NCBI GenBank assembly: GCA_964630665.1
Contig: CAZVVN010000076.1
Span: 1 to 14,979, forward strand
Source: UBA9619 sp964630665
GTDB taxonomy: Bacteria > Pseudomonadota > Gammaproteobacteria > Arenicellales > UBA868
Direction of reading: 5' to 3'
DNA: 14,979 bases
Shown one piece after another: positions 1 through 7,278 of this stretch. Numbering within the stretch: the stretch's first letter is position 1; every line of letters begins with the position of its first letter. The notes under the pieces are model-generated. The model saw nothing but the letters and a program-made list of their open reading frames with translations, searched no databases and had not been told where the DNA came from. Made by a program: the position numbers and the translations under genes.

Positions 1-108
1 CACTACAACACCAAACGGCCGCACTCATCGCTGGGCTATCGGCCACCAGCACCGGTCACCCGAGCCATCAAACCCACCCCAACCAATCAAATGACCATCA
101 TGCAGTAA
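1..108 (+). CDS. IS3-family transposase, C-terminal end (partial)
   Basis: The window opens inside a reading frame that reads HYNTKRPHSSLGYRPPAP and stops at TAA 106-108, 35 residues in. The block YNTKRPHSSLGYRPPAP is the hallmark tail of the integrase-core (rve/DDE) transposase of IS3-type elements, just after the last catalytic glutamate region, which lies outside the window. The tail then runs through a short Pro/Thr-rich segment to the stop. Only the last part of the protein is visible, so I cannot judge whether the whole transposase is intact or which IS3 subgroup it belongs to. Confidence rests on this one strongly conserved motif. Confidence 0.85.
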   Translation, partial: HYNTKRPHSSLGYRPPAPVTRAIKPTPTNQMTIMQ

Positions 109-155
109 ACTCAAAATACTCCCACATCATCTGGACTACATTATCAGGCAGGTCA
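1..155 (+). mobile_element. Right end of an IS3-type insertion sequence
   Basis: The transposase stop is followed by about 45 bases and then GGCAGGTCA (147-155). This resembles the terminal inverted repeat (TGACCTGCC when read inward) at the ends of many IS3-family elements. The matching left end and the target duplication lie outside the window, so the exact boundary at about 155 is an inference. No second copy of this end was noticed elsewhere in the window. Confidence 0.6.
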
Positions 156-245
156 GTCTCCCGCTGTTTCTGTGACCTTTTTAGCCTCCCCGAGGCACTC
201 TAGTAGTTAGAGAAAATATTTTGTCTAGGGCTTGGTAGTCATCAT

Positions 246-464
246 TTAGTGCTCTACTCCCGTCACGCCTTGGCTCTCAAGACCCTGGGCGAAGCTCTTG
301 GCAAGATCAAACACACCCATCGCCTCGTGCCTAATAAAGTCCGGGTCGTCAGGATCCTCCTGTTGGTGCTTTGTCTCGACCATCATGGATCTCCCAAGTT
401 GGATACCGATGATGACTATCATGAAAAAGTAGAACCACGAGCGATTTGCCAGTAATACCTCCAA
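246..464 (-). CDS. Small single-pass membrane protein, unknown
   Basis: A 72-residue frame starts with TTG at 464. The start is supported by a strong AAGGAG ribosome site six bases upstream (471-476). Residues about 9-24 (SWFYFFMIVIIGIQLG) form one hydrophobic helix. The rest is soluble, with an acidic patch (QQEDPDDPD) and an amphipathic C-terminal stretch (VFDLAKSFAQGLES). I do not recognise a family. The short N-terminus before the helix and the long charged tail suggest a single-pass inner-membrane protein, but topology is not settled by the sequence. It is divergent from the gene at 859 and downstream-facing toward the IS end, and no clear terminator follows it. An overlapping plus-strand frame of similar length lacks such a ribosome site. 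Confidence 0.6.
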   Translation of the reverse strand: MEVLLANRSWFYFFMIVIIGIQLGRSMMVETKHQQEDPDDPDFIRHEAMGVFDLAKSFAQGLESQGVTGVEH

Positions 465-470
465 GGTGTT

Positions 471-476
471 CTCCTT
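471..476 (-). promoter_or_regulatory. Ribosome binding site for the TTG-started small protein
   Basis: On the minus strand this reads AAGGAG, six bases before the TTG codon at 464-462. The surrounding 14 bases (465-478) are identical to those before the ATG of the ABM-domain gene (7592-7605). It decides the start of the small membrane protein, since no ATG lies at a similar distance. Confidence 0.6.
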
Positions 477-563
477 TTTGTCAGTTCGTCGCGGTATTCT
501 TCGAGGGTCGTTTCTCTGTTGTCACACATCAGGTGTGTCTCCGGACAGATCGGTTGTGGGGAT

Positions 564-593
564 GGCTACCGCACCCTTTTGAGTGCGGTAGCC
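564..593. repeat. Perfect 11-bp inverted repeat (hairpin)
   Basis: GGCTACCGCAC (564-574) and GTGCGGTAGCC (583-593) pair perfectly around an 8-base loop. No T-run follows on either strand, so it is not a standard intrinsic terminator. It could be a protein-binding palindrome, an RNA leader element or part of a small RNA. Confidence 0.7.
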
Positions 594-739
594 GGTTTGC
601 GGCTTAGCCCGCCTGCGCGCGGTTCTTCTTCGCCCGCTCTCTTGTGGTTTTGCCCGGCCGGGTCACCCCGGTGTAATCTATGTAGTGCACATGTCAGGTG
701 GGGTCTTTCACCCATTTTCACCCGTACCCCCGTGCTACC

Positions 740-763
740 ATCGCCACCATGTTGTGGTGCGAT
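740..763. repeat. Bulged 9-bp inverted repeat
   Basis: ATCGCCACCA (740-749) pairs with TGGTGCGAT (755-763), with one unpaired C in the left arm and a 5-base loop. It lies about 95 bases before the GTG start at 859, where the 5' leader of that operon would be. No T-run follows. Confidence 0.5.
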
Positions 764-858
764 AGATTTGCGCAGATTTCATGTCATTCCTCGCCTTCCT
801 CTGGCGAAGATGGTGCACTCTTGTGCCGGTCTTTGGTCAAGTCCGGTCCTAGTCTGTA

Positions 859-2394
859 GTGTCGAATCAGGACACCCTTGCCTCGGCCAATCAGCCGCCA
901 CCTCGAGAGATCTCCCCGACGGGCGAGACCTCGGCTAGGAGAGTTCATTGGCGTAGGCTGATCAAGAACCTACTGCGAATCATCATCTTTCCTTGGCTCA
1001 TCTGGTCGATATTCGCAACCGTTCCCCGTTATCTGAGATGCAATCACCTGGACAAGACACGCTTAGGCCGAGTTACTACCTATGTTATCCAGGCCGGTAC
1101 CTATCTGACGATCGGGCTACCGGTAACGATATTCTTGACCGGCGAGCTGCTTATTTCTCTCAACGAAAAAGTGATTGCTGAGCAGGCGGATTATCGTTTG
1201 CAGTCGGATTTCGAGACTGGAAGTGATCATCTCCATTTCGATGTGCCGGGTCCCAAATCGTACCGGTCACCTCCAATAGAAAAGGCTCCGACAGAAGAAT
1301 ATCGGCGCTACCTCGTTGAGCTCTATTCGCCGGTCATATATCAAAAGGTGTCGGGTCATCCCGAGTGGGATATCCCGCTTCTTCTCGACTACGATAACAA
1401 CGAGGACCCGAGAGATAACGTCGACAACGAGCCCTCACACCGGCCACATGTGGCTGGAGTTCATGGCGAGTTGACAGCTGAGACCGAAGACTCCTACTAC
1501 CTTACCTATTCCCTCTACCACATCAAGGACTATGATCATCCTATCCGGGAGATGATCAGCCGGTGGACCTACCACGACAACGACAACGAGGGCTTTCACA
1601 TCAGGGTCGACAAAGCGACGATGAAGGTCGAGGAGATCGAGACATGGTTCCACAATCGGTTTCTTCTTTTTAATCACACCGGTACTTCGACCGGAACGGA
1701 ACCGGTTCACGGCAAGATCCATTTCGAGGACGAAACGCATCCGATCATCTATGCACAGCCCCAGGGACATGGGGTCCGCTGTGCGCAGCTCGTAGATATC
1801 CCGAGCCTCGATACTCGAGTCAAAATACTCCGGTATCGGGGCGATCGGCCGGTAGCCAAGATCAGGGCGGATGGTGATGTCCAGGTCGATGGCACCTATG
1901 AGATCGACGGCTTTGATCGATGGTACGACTTCGCGCTCGGCCCCTATGGCTCGAAAGGTCAGGGCGAAGGGATGTTTGAAGAGTTGATTCCACTCGGGGA
2001 CTATCCTGATGGTAGCCCACTAGTCATCGGACGATTCATCGCTGGCCGCGACTACGACATCAATGGCTGGTCGCGGCCGAAGCCGATGTGGTCATGGGAC
2101 GATGGTTGGGACGAGATCCCTATCTTCGTGTGGCACTTTTTCCCGAGCCTCTCCTTTCAGTCCCACGGTGGCAATGAGCTCTCGCATGCCTACCTCTACA
2201 ATCGACCCGTCGAAAAGGTCTTCGACGATTCGGAGATCGCAAGCTCTCTCAATTTGCCGATCGTTCTTCGTGGTGGGTCAAAATGGGAGCCCCTCCAGAG
2301 TAGGGGGGGAAAGCTCGATCACCGGATCTATTGGGCGGCCTTCAATAAGAAGATGAAGGCCTACGTCAACTATCTTTTCCACGCTCTCGGCTAG
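859..2394 (+). CDS. Two-helix membrane protein with large acidic domain, unknown
   Basis: A 511-residue frame. The GTG at 859 is the first usable start after an in-frame stop at 850-852 but has no clear ribosome site, so the start is uncertain. Residues about 36-56 (after WRR) and 73-100 form two hydrophobic helices, and the remaining 400 residues are soluble. This domain is rich in Asp, His, Trp and Tyr, with acidic runs near 178-190 (DYDNNEDP), a YHDNDNEG motif at 238-245, HPIIYAQPQGHG at about 294-305 and a Trp/His-rich stretch (SWDDGW, VWHFFPS) near the C-terminal third. The pattern of H-x-N-D-x-E-G followed later by G-H-G recalls uncharacterised Vps62-like bacterial proteins and could bind metal, but I do not assign a function. 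It sits 45 bases before a CDP-alcohol phosphatidyltransferase, so the two are probably one operon, and a role in lipid processing or trafficking is plausible. Confidence 0.75.
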   Translation: MSNQDTLASANQPPPREISPTGETSARRVHWRRLIKNLLRIIIFPWLIWSIFATVPRYLRCNHLDKTRLGRVTTYVIQAGTYLTIGLPVTIFLTGELLISLNEKVIAEQADYRLQSDFETGSDHLHFDVPGPKSYRSPPIEKAPTEEYRRYLVELYSPVIYQKVSGHPEWDIPLLLDYDNNEDPRDNVDNEPSHRPHVAGVHGELTAETEDSYYLTYSLYHIKDYDHPIREMISRWTYHDNDNEGFHIRVDKATMKVEEIETWFHNRFLLFNHTGTSTGTEPVHGKIHFEDETHPIIYAQPQGHGVRCAQLVDIPSLDTRVKILRYRGDRPVAKIRADGDVQVDGTYEIDGFDRWYDFALGPYGSKGQGEGMFEELIPLGDYPDGSPLVIGRFIAGRDYDINGWSRPKPMWSWDDGWDEIPIFVWHFFPSLSFQSHGGNELSHAYLYNRPVEKVFDDSEIASSLNLPIVLRGGSKWEPLQSRGGKLDHRIYWAAFNKKMKAYVNYLFHALG

Positions 2395-2439
2395 ATACGG
2401 TTTCAACGGTCACGCGCATCTTCAAAGAGAGGCTCAATC

Positions 2440-3219
2440 TTGATTTCAATGCCGATCCCCGAGCATCTTCTGTCGCTCCTCGTCCTGGCGCCCTTCGTGC
2501 TTTATTTTCTCGTTCGGATGGCTCAGTACTTCTTGAGCAAGGCTCTGGGCCGGAAGGTGCCGGTCGATCAGGAGATGATCGAAAAGGGACAATCGTTTAT
2601 CCTGGGCCGCACGCTCCGACAGGTATTTGCGTTCTCCGCCGTACCGATTCATCGCTTCTTTCAGGCGAGGGGCGTCAATCCCGATTTCTTGACCCTCACC
2701 AGCCTGGTCTTGTCGATCATCGCGGCTGCACTGATTGGACTCGAGTCCGTCTCTCTCGGAGGAACCGTCGCTCTGCTCGGATCCTCTTTCGACTATCTAG
2801 ATGGGCGTCTGGCACGGGACAGCGGGCGGTCCAGTCTGGCCGGGAACTTTCTCGATAGCACCCTCGACAGGTACTCCGATATAGCTCTCTTGAGTGGTGC
2901 CGCGGTGTTATTTCGGGATTCGGTACCGATGTTGACAGTGTGTCTTCTGGGGATCGGGTCGGCTGCCGTGATCCCCTACACGCGAGCGAAGGCGGAGTCG
3001 CTGGGGTACGACCTAAGAGTCGGGTTGATGCAGCGACCGGAACGGATTGTACTGTTCTGTACCGGGGCGATCCTCACCCCTTTTGTTGATCCCCTGCTCT
3101 CCCCATCGATGCGGGGTGTGTATGCGCTCTTTGCGGGGACTGTGCTGTTCCTGACAATTTTGGCAACGATTACGGCAGTACATCGAACTCTGGCAGGGTA
3201 TGCGGGACTCCGACGCTGA
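2440..3219 (+). CDS. CDP-alcohol phosphatidyltransferase, likely phosphatidylinositol-phosphate synthase
   Basis: A 259-residue integral membrane enzyme. It carries the complete family signature D118-x2-DG-x2-AR-x8-G135-x3-D139-x3-D143, the metal and CDP-binding site that transfers a phosphatidyl group from CDP-diacylglycerol to an alcohol. Hydrophobic segments lie at about 8-30, 83-118, 145-170 and 205-250. I favour the TTG at 2440, which has GAGAGG 7 bases upstream; an ATG at 2449 is the alternative. The alcohol cannot be read from the motif. The adjacent myo-inositol-1-phosphate synthase and decayed phosphatase point to inositol phosphate, as in the known bacterial inositol-lipid pathway, but glycerol phosphate or another head group remains possible. 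The gene ends convergently against the phosphatase remnant. Confidence 0.9.
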   Translation: MISMPIPEHLLSLLVLAPFVLYFLVRMAQYFLSKALGRKVPVDQEMIEKGQSFILGRTLRQVFAFSAVPIHRFFQARGVNPDFLTLTSLVLSIIAAALIGLESVSLGGTVALLGSSFDYLDGRLARDSGRSSLAGNFLDSTLDRYSDIALLSGAAVLFRDSVPMLTVCLLGIGSAAVIPYTRAKAESLGYDLRVGLMQRPERIVLFCTGAILTPFVDPLLSPSMRGVYALFAGTVLFLTILATITAVHRTLAGYAGLRR

Positions 3220-3690
3220 TCTCACCCTTGCAGTGTATTCTGACCAGCTCGCGCTGAACCGGATGTAGGCGTACGCAGAGACGCTTCTGCCGCGGCACCC
3301 TCTCAGCCTCTTCGACATTCTTGGCGGAGTGACCCTTTCCCGATCCGCAGTGGGTGTAGAGCTTGCCTTTTCGCTCCATCAGATTGCAGTGTGCGGGCAT
3401 CTCTCTCGACAACAGCAGGTGACTCAGGACTATTCCTTCGTTAATCCCGTTCCAAGGGGGCATCCATCCATAAGAGCAGGCGCTTGGTGAGGAAGTAGAG
3501 CCGCATGGTGACTAGATGGGGGAGAAAGAGCAATGCCAACTGTCATTCGAAGTTTCCATCGGCCTTCTTTCCCAGCAGCGCAGCATTGTTGGTCAAGAAC
3601 GTATATGCGATGCCCAAATAGGTTGCAACCGGTCACAACAAAACTAACCAGAAGCCACCCAGTTTAAGGGCGATCGCCGAGGCCTAATAG
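3215..3690 (-). pseudogene. Decayed dual-specificity phosphatase (inositol-lipid phosphatase type)
   Basis: No intact frame exists, but homology-like pieces follow in order on the minus strand. First comes a membrane segment (ALKLGGFWLVLL, stop, PVATYLGIAYTFLTNNAALL), then GKKADGNFE, a second stop and LALLFLPHLV, about 3690 to 3455. After a frame change in the C-run near 3458-3462 comes PPWNGINEGIVLSHLLLSRE. Next is LYTHCGSGKGHSA with VRLHPVQRELV at 3363-3240. This matches membrane-anchored tyrosine/dual-specificity phosphatases with HCxxGxGRS and RLNPxQ motifs. The catalytic Arg codon is CAC (His) at 3329-3331. The segment between LSREMP and the cysteine loop, where such proteins carry a catalytic Asp region, is missing. 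Third positions stay GC-rich, as in coding DNA. It lies just downstream of the inositol-phosphate synthase and was probably its operon partner. Confidence 0.65.
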
Positions 3691-3751
3691 CCTGGAGAAC
3701 ATATCTGCTGGAAAGCTGAAAACCAGCAAATCTCTTGGTAGAGGACACCGG

Positions 3752-5068
3752 TTATTCCTTTGCAGACTCAGCAAGATGACTCACGGGTGACTCACCTCCC
3801 AGCAGTCGAAGTGTATTCTCCAGCCTGACATGCTGGATGAACAGATCGTGCTCGGGGACGTGATCGGACTCTACGTGGGGACTCTTGAAAAAGAACGACA
3901 ACCACTCTTGAATCCCCGTCAGGCCGCCCCGGTGTGCCAGATCCAGTAGCAGTGCCAGATCCAGGACGATGGGCGCAGCGAGAATGGAATCCCGACAGAG
4001 AAAGTTGACCTTTATCTGCATCGGATAGTCGAGCCAGCCCCGGATGTCGATGTTGTCCCAACTCTCTTTGGCATCACCACTCGGTGGGTAATAGTTGATC
4101 CGGACCTTGTGATAGAGATTGCCATAAAGTTCCGGATAAAGATCCGGCTCCAGGATCGTGTCTAGGACCCCGGTCTTGGTCACTTCCTTGGAGCGGAAGC
4201 TACCCGGGTCATCGAGAACTGCACCGTCCCGGTTTCCGAGAATATTGGTCGAGAACCAACCCTCTACACCGAGCATCCGAGACTTGAGCGCCGGTGCCAG
4301 AACTGTTTTAAGGAGTGTCTGCCCGGTCTTGAAGTCTTTACCAGCAATCGGGACTCCGTATTCGCTCGACAGCTGTTCCATCACCGGGGTGTCAGCCGAA
4401 AGGTTGGGGGCCCCATTGGCGTAGGGTATCCCCTCAAGGATCGCCGCATAGGCATAGAGCTGCGACGGTGAGATGGCCGGATCGTTGTTCTTCAAACCTG
4501 CTTCGAAGGACTCGACGGAGGCATGGCAGTCGGATGGCTCGATATAGATCTCGGTCGAGCCACACCAGATCATGACAGCTCGGGAAGCACCAGAGGCCTC
4601 CTGTGCAGCCCGAATGTCGACTCGCAGGGCTTCTACCAGGTCCGTCTTGGTCTTGAAACTCTTGACATTCGTTCCGTCGAGCAGCTTGACATACTGCTTG
4701 TCGAATGCCGCTGGCATCGGTTCGATGGTGCGCAAGAAATCGGCAACCTTTGTCAGGTCTCCCTCGCTCAAGACAGCGGCCCGCTCGGCAGCCTCGTGGG
4801 CGTTGTCCGGAAAAACATCCCAACCAGCAACCACCATATCTTCCAGCCTGGCCAGCGGTAAGAAATCCTTAATAAGGGGATTCCGGTTCTCCGATCGAGG
4901 TCCAAGCCTGACGGTCTGCATCTGGGTGAGAGACCCGTTCGGTTTATAAAGTCCCTGTCGGACAGCCTCGAGACCAGCAAAGAAGGTCGTGCTAACGGCT
5001 CCAATACCCGGTGTCAATACGAGGAGCTTTCCTGCAGGCGGACTTATTTTGTTATCTGCGTGAGACAT
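3752..5068 (-). CDS. ino1: myo-inositol-1-phosphate synthase
   Basis: Converts glucose 6-phosphate to 1L-myo-inositol 1-phosphate using bound NAD, the first step of inositol synthesis. From the ATG at 5068 the protein has 438 residues. It shows the NAD-binding glycine loop PGIGAVSTTF (20-29), GKDFKTGQT (243-251), WFSTNILGNRDG (271-282) and KVNFLCRDSILAAP (353-366), all typical of the family and in the right order. The frame extends upstream to a TTG at 5101 and an ATG at 5083. I chose 5068 because homology begins only shortly after it, although none of the candidate starts has a good ribosome site. The length suits prokaryotic members. The downstream neighbour on the same strand is the broken phosphatase, and the convergent gene is the CDP-alcohol phosphatidyltransferase. 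Upstream is an AT-rich gap that should contain the promoter. Confidence 0.93.
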   Translation of the reverse strand: MSHADNKISPPAGKLLVLTPGIGAVSTTFFAGLEAVRQGLYKPNGSLTQMQTVRLGPRSENRNPLIKDFLPLARLEDMVVAGWDVFPDNAHEAAERAAVLSEGDLTKVADFLRTIEPMPAAFDKQYVKLLDGTNVKSFKTKTDLVEALRVDIRAAQEASGASRAVMIWCGSTEIYIEPSDCHASVESFEAGLKNNDPAISPSQLYAYAAILEGIPYANGAPNLSADTPVMEQLSSEYGVPIAGKDFKTGQTLLKTVLAPALKSRMLGVEGWFSTNILGNRDGAVLDDPGSFRSKEVTKTGVLDTILEPDLYPELYGNLYHKVRINYYPPSGDAKESWDNIDIRGWLDYPMQIKVNFLCRDSILAAPIVLDLALLLDLAHRGGLTGIQEWLSFFFKSPHVESDHVPEHDLFIQHVRLENTLRLLGGESPVSHLAESAKE

Positions 5069-5574
5069 GCTCGGAAAAAGCATTTCATACAGTGGTACCA
5101 ATCATTCAATGCGTAGCTTATTTGGAGACTATGCAGGGTTCCATATGAGGGCCGAGTCGACGCCTCTTGGGCTCCAAAAGATGAATTTGGAAACGATGGG
5201 TAGGTATTCGTCAGGAAACTGCTCAAGGATATACAACTCAAGTATCCGGCTTAGCTTGTGTGTATTGTTATTCGCGCCTAAGTTTGATTGTCCATATGGG
5301 TATATTAAACGGATCGTCCTTAGAGTAAGGATGTAGCGTGCTCAACAGAGAATATACGTAAACTTGTATTTTGATGGTAGTTACGAATTAAGGTATTAAA
5401 GGTGGTATTTCTGAGTTGGTAGGATTATACGATAGGAAGAAACTGAGCGGTACTGGCTGGTAAAGTCTGCCGCCGTTCGGCATCACGACTGAGCTCTTCA
5501 AGTTCCCGCAGCCAGGCGATAGACTGTATGGGAATAAAGAATCTCAAGGACGTGGATCATACCCCACACGGTAG
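5069..5574. other. AT-rich intergenic gap upstream of ino1
   Basis: About 500 bases without a convincing gene. 5102-5450 is clearly richer in A and T than the flanking DNA. On the minus strand TATAAT occurs at 5424-5429, but without a good -35 partner and more than 350 bases from ino1. A 42-codon minus-strand frame (5425-5553) with a Glu/Arg-rich stretch (WLRELEELSRDAERR) has no ribosome site and may be a leftover of a lost gene. The edge of the transposase remnant at about 5575 marks a sharp change in composition. Confidence 0.5.
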
Positions 5575-6067
5575 TGGCCAGGACGGCCTACAAGGGTGCG
5601 CTGAACCTCAATATCCACTTTCGTATGCTGTTCCTCGGTGGCGTGTATGTCGATCATGCCGATGGAACAGCCCAGTTCCGTTGGCTCAAGGCACCGAGCA
5701 GTCAGGAACTCATCCTACTGGCGCACACTATCGCCCAACGGGTCGACCGCTTTCTGGAACGCCAGGGCCAGCTGGAACGGGATGCTGAAAACAATTATCG
5801 GGCCTCGGATACGGTAGACGACCCGATGACGCCACGGCTGGAGCATTCGATCACTTACCGGGTCGCCGCCGGCCCACAGGCAGGACGCAAGGTATGAACT
5901 TTACAAACCCTGCAGGCCTGCGCTGAGCCGTTCGATAACGAGGTAGCTAGGGTAGCCGGCTTCAGTCTGCATGTCGGGGTGGGGCCAGGGCCGAAGAAGG
6001 TAAAAAGCTGGAAAGGGTGTGTCGGTATATCAGTCACCAGGTGGTATCGGGAGACATGCTGGTCTGA
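5575..6067 (+). pseudogene. Truncated, frameshifted IS91-family (Y2) transposase
   Basis: From about 5580 one frame reads GALNLNIHFRMLFLGGVYV, then FRWLKAP, a helix with RVDRFLERQGQLERDAE, HSITYRVAAGPQAGRKV and, past a TGA at 5896-5898, TLQTLQACAEPF and ARVAGFSLHVGV. This is the catalytic core region of IS91-type rolling-circle (Y2) transposases. Around 5995-6005 the reading continues one frame over as KKLERVCRYISHQVVSGD and ends at 6065-6067. The zinc-finger N-terminus, the start of the core and the C-terminus are missing. The remnant has one internal stop, one frameshift and truncation at both ends, so it cannot be functional. No ori or ter end of the element was recognised. Confidence 0.85.
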
Positions 6068-6298
6068 AGTTCATGCACTTCCCACTTGGCGCCGGGCAAC
6101 ACTCTTGACCAGCGCCGCGCCGCGTTCTCGATCAACTGGATCGGGGCGGAGCCACTTTCTATGACATTCCCTCGCTTCAATCCTACCGTGCGGAGGGGGT
6201 GACGGAGGGAATGCCGATCACTGTGAGAAGTTCCCCGTCGTTCGGCAGCGCTAGGTCAAGAAGGTGTTGGTTTTACGGCAAGACAGGCCAGAAAGAAT
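6068..6298. other. Gap between transposase remnant and dioxygenase gene
   Basis: No gene supported. One plus-strand frame reads coding-like for about 30 codons (RRVLDQLDRGGATFYDIPSL, 6117-6176) but begins after a stop and has no start or ribosome site. It may be debris of a lost gene rather than part of the transposase, since it does not continue the IS91 homology. No T-run terminator for the convergent dioxygenase gene was seen. Confidence 0.4.
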
Positions 6299-7177
6299 TC
6301 ACGCGGGTGGAGTGGCAAGTGAGCCGCTGGGGACGACATGCCGTTCTACGGGGAGTCTCAGAGTGGTGCGTTTCAGCAATCGGTTCCCAGTCGGGTCGAA
6401 CGCGTCACGCCGGTGCATCAGAAAACCGTTGTCCCACATGACGACGTCACCGATCTGCCAGTGATGCGCATAGACGAAAGCAGGCTGGGTGGCATGCTCT
6501 GTGAGTTCTAGAAGGAGTTCGTGGCCGGCGGCTGAACTGAAGCCTTCAATGCCGGCCGCTGTCGTGGGATCCAGGTAAAGTGATGACATACCCGTCTGCG
6601 GGTGGGTATTGACAAGCGGGTGAGTGACCGGCGGCGTTCTACGGCGTAGCTCTGCTGACATCCGGGGTTCATCGTCATAGGTCGATTGCCGGAGACCATA
6701 ATCGTAGACCACGTTCAGCCCGTCGATCTGGTCTTGCTTGGCTTTTGGCAGGCTGTCATAGGCCAACTGCAAGTTCGCCCAGTAGGTCACCGGGGGTACA
6801 CTGGGCATCTCGACCATGTACAGCACGCTGCCGGTCGCAGGCGCCAACACATAGCTTTGATCGGTATGCCAGTCGAGCTCGCCGATTCCAAGACCACCAA
6901 TTGATTCCCCATGATAGTTTTTCATGTTGCTGATCTGGATCACCTGCGGTGTGGCGGCCGAAGCCCAATCTTCGCGTACGATCACGTCCGGCTCTCCGAA
7001 GCGTTTGCTGAACGTGACCAGTTCCGCTTCTGACAGCACCTGTCGCCGAAAAAATAGAAGGCCGTGGCGCGACCAGCTGTCCGCGAGGCGCGCAATCGTG
7101 AGATCGTCAAGACCCATCCAGAGCGCAAGACCTTCTACTTCACGGGCGAAGGTACCAGTTGGTCTCAACGAATACAT
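6299..7177 (-). CDS. TauD/TfdA-family Fe(II)/2-oxoglutarate dioxygenase
   Basis: A 292-residue enzyme of the family that uses Fe(II), O2 and 2-oxoglutarate to hydroxylate or cleave small acids such as taurine or aryloxyacetates. The facial triad is visible as WHTDQSY (H104, D106) and the distal H255 in GFLMHRRDAF. R270 in LLKRTTLRL fits the 2-oxoglutarate-binding arginine. The N-terminal GLLFFRRQVLSEAELVTFSKRFGE is the usual family opening. The ATG at 7177 fits the family length, though the ribosome site is weak. The ABM-domain gene ends 101 bases upstream on the same strand, so the two may be co-transcribed. The substrate is unknown, and the neighbourhood of enolase-type and Asp/Glu-racemase-type proteins suggests catabolism of a hydroxy- or dicarboxylic acid. 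Confidence 0.9.
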   Translation of the reverse strand: MYSLRPTGTFAREVEGLALWMGLDDLTIARLADSWSRHGLLFFRRQVLSEAELVTFSKRFGEPDVIVREDWASAATPQVIQISNMKNYHGESIGGLGIGELDWHTDQSYVLAPATGSVLYMVEMPSVPPVTYWANLQLAYDSLPKAKQDQIDGLNVVYDYGLRQSTYDDEPRMSAELRRRTPPVTHPLVNTHPQTGMSSLYLDPTTAAGIEGFSSAAGHELLLELTEHATQPAFVYAHHWQIGDVVMWDNGFLMHRRDAFDPTGNRLLKRTTLRLPVERHVVPSGSLATPPA

Positions 7178-7278
7178 CTAATCAGTCGAGGGGAAAATTG
7201 CATTGTCGTCAGAGCGCCTGTGACTATCAGCAAGTCCCGGAAGGTGAGTGCGCTGTTTAGGATCATGTGACTGTCCAG

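Larger units (their letters stand above)
465..858. other. Divergent intergenic region with three hairpins
   Basis: These 394 bases separate two divergent genes and must hold promoters for both, though no convincing -35/-10 pair stands out. Three inverted repeats are visible: a perfect 11-bp stem at 564-593, a short CCGGG/CCCGG stem near 655-670, and a 9-bp stem with one bulged base at 740-763. A long plus-strand frame at 519-938 overlaps the following gene in another frame. It has no good ribosome site and an erratic composition, so I treat it as spurious. The hairpins could belong to a long leader of the downstream operon or to a small RNA. Confidence 0.5.

Noticed and set aside
181..205. 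GCCTC/GAGGC hairpin near the IS end, considered as a terminator for the small membrane protein
   Set aside because: Stem of 5 bp only and no T-run on the side required for the minus strand; the T-run lies on the wrong side.
519..938. 139-codon plus-strand frame before the 511-residue protein
   Set aside because: Weak TTG start, no ribosome site, crosses the 564-593 hairpin and overlaps the start of the better-supported gene in another frame; Ser/Pro/Cys-rich product is typical of chance GC-rich frames.
3430..3636. 68-codon minus-strand frame (begins TGCNLFGHRIYVLDQQ)
   Set aside because: It is an out-of-frame reading of the phosphatase remnant; the membrane-helix and phosphatase-like pieces appear in the two other frames.
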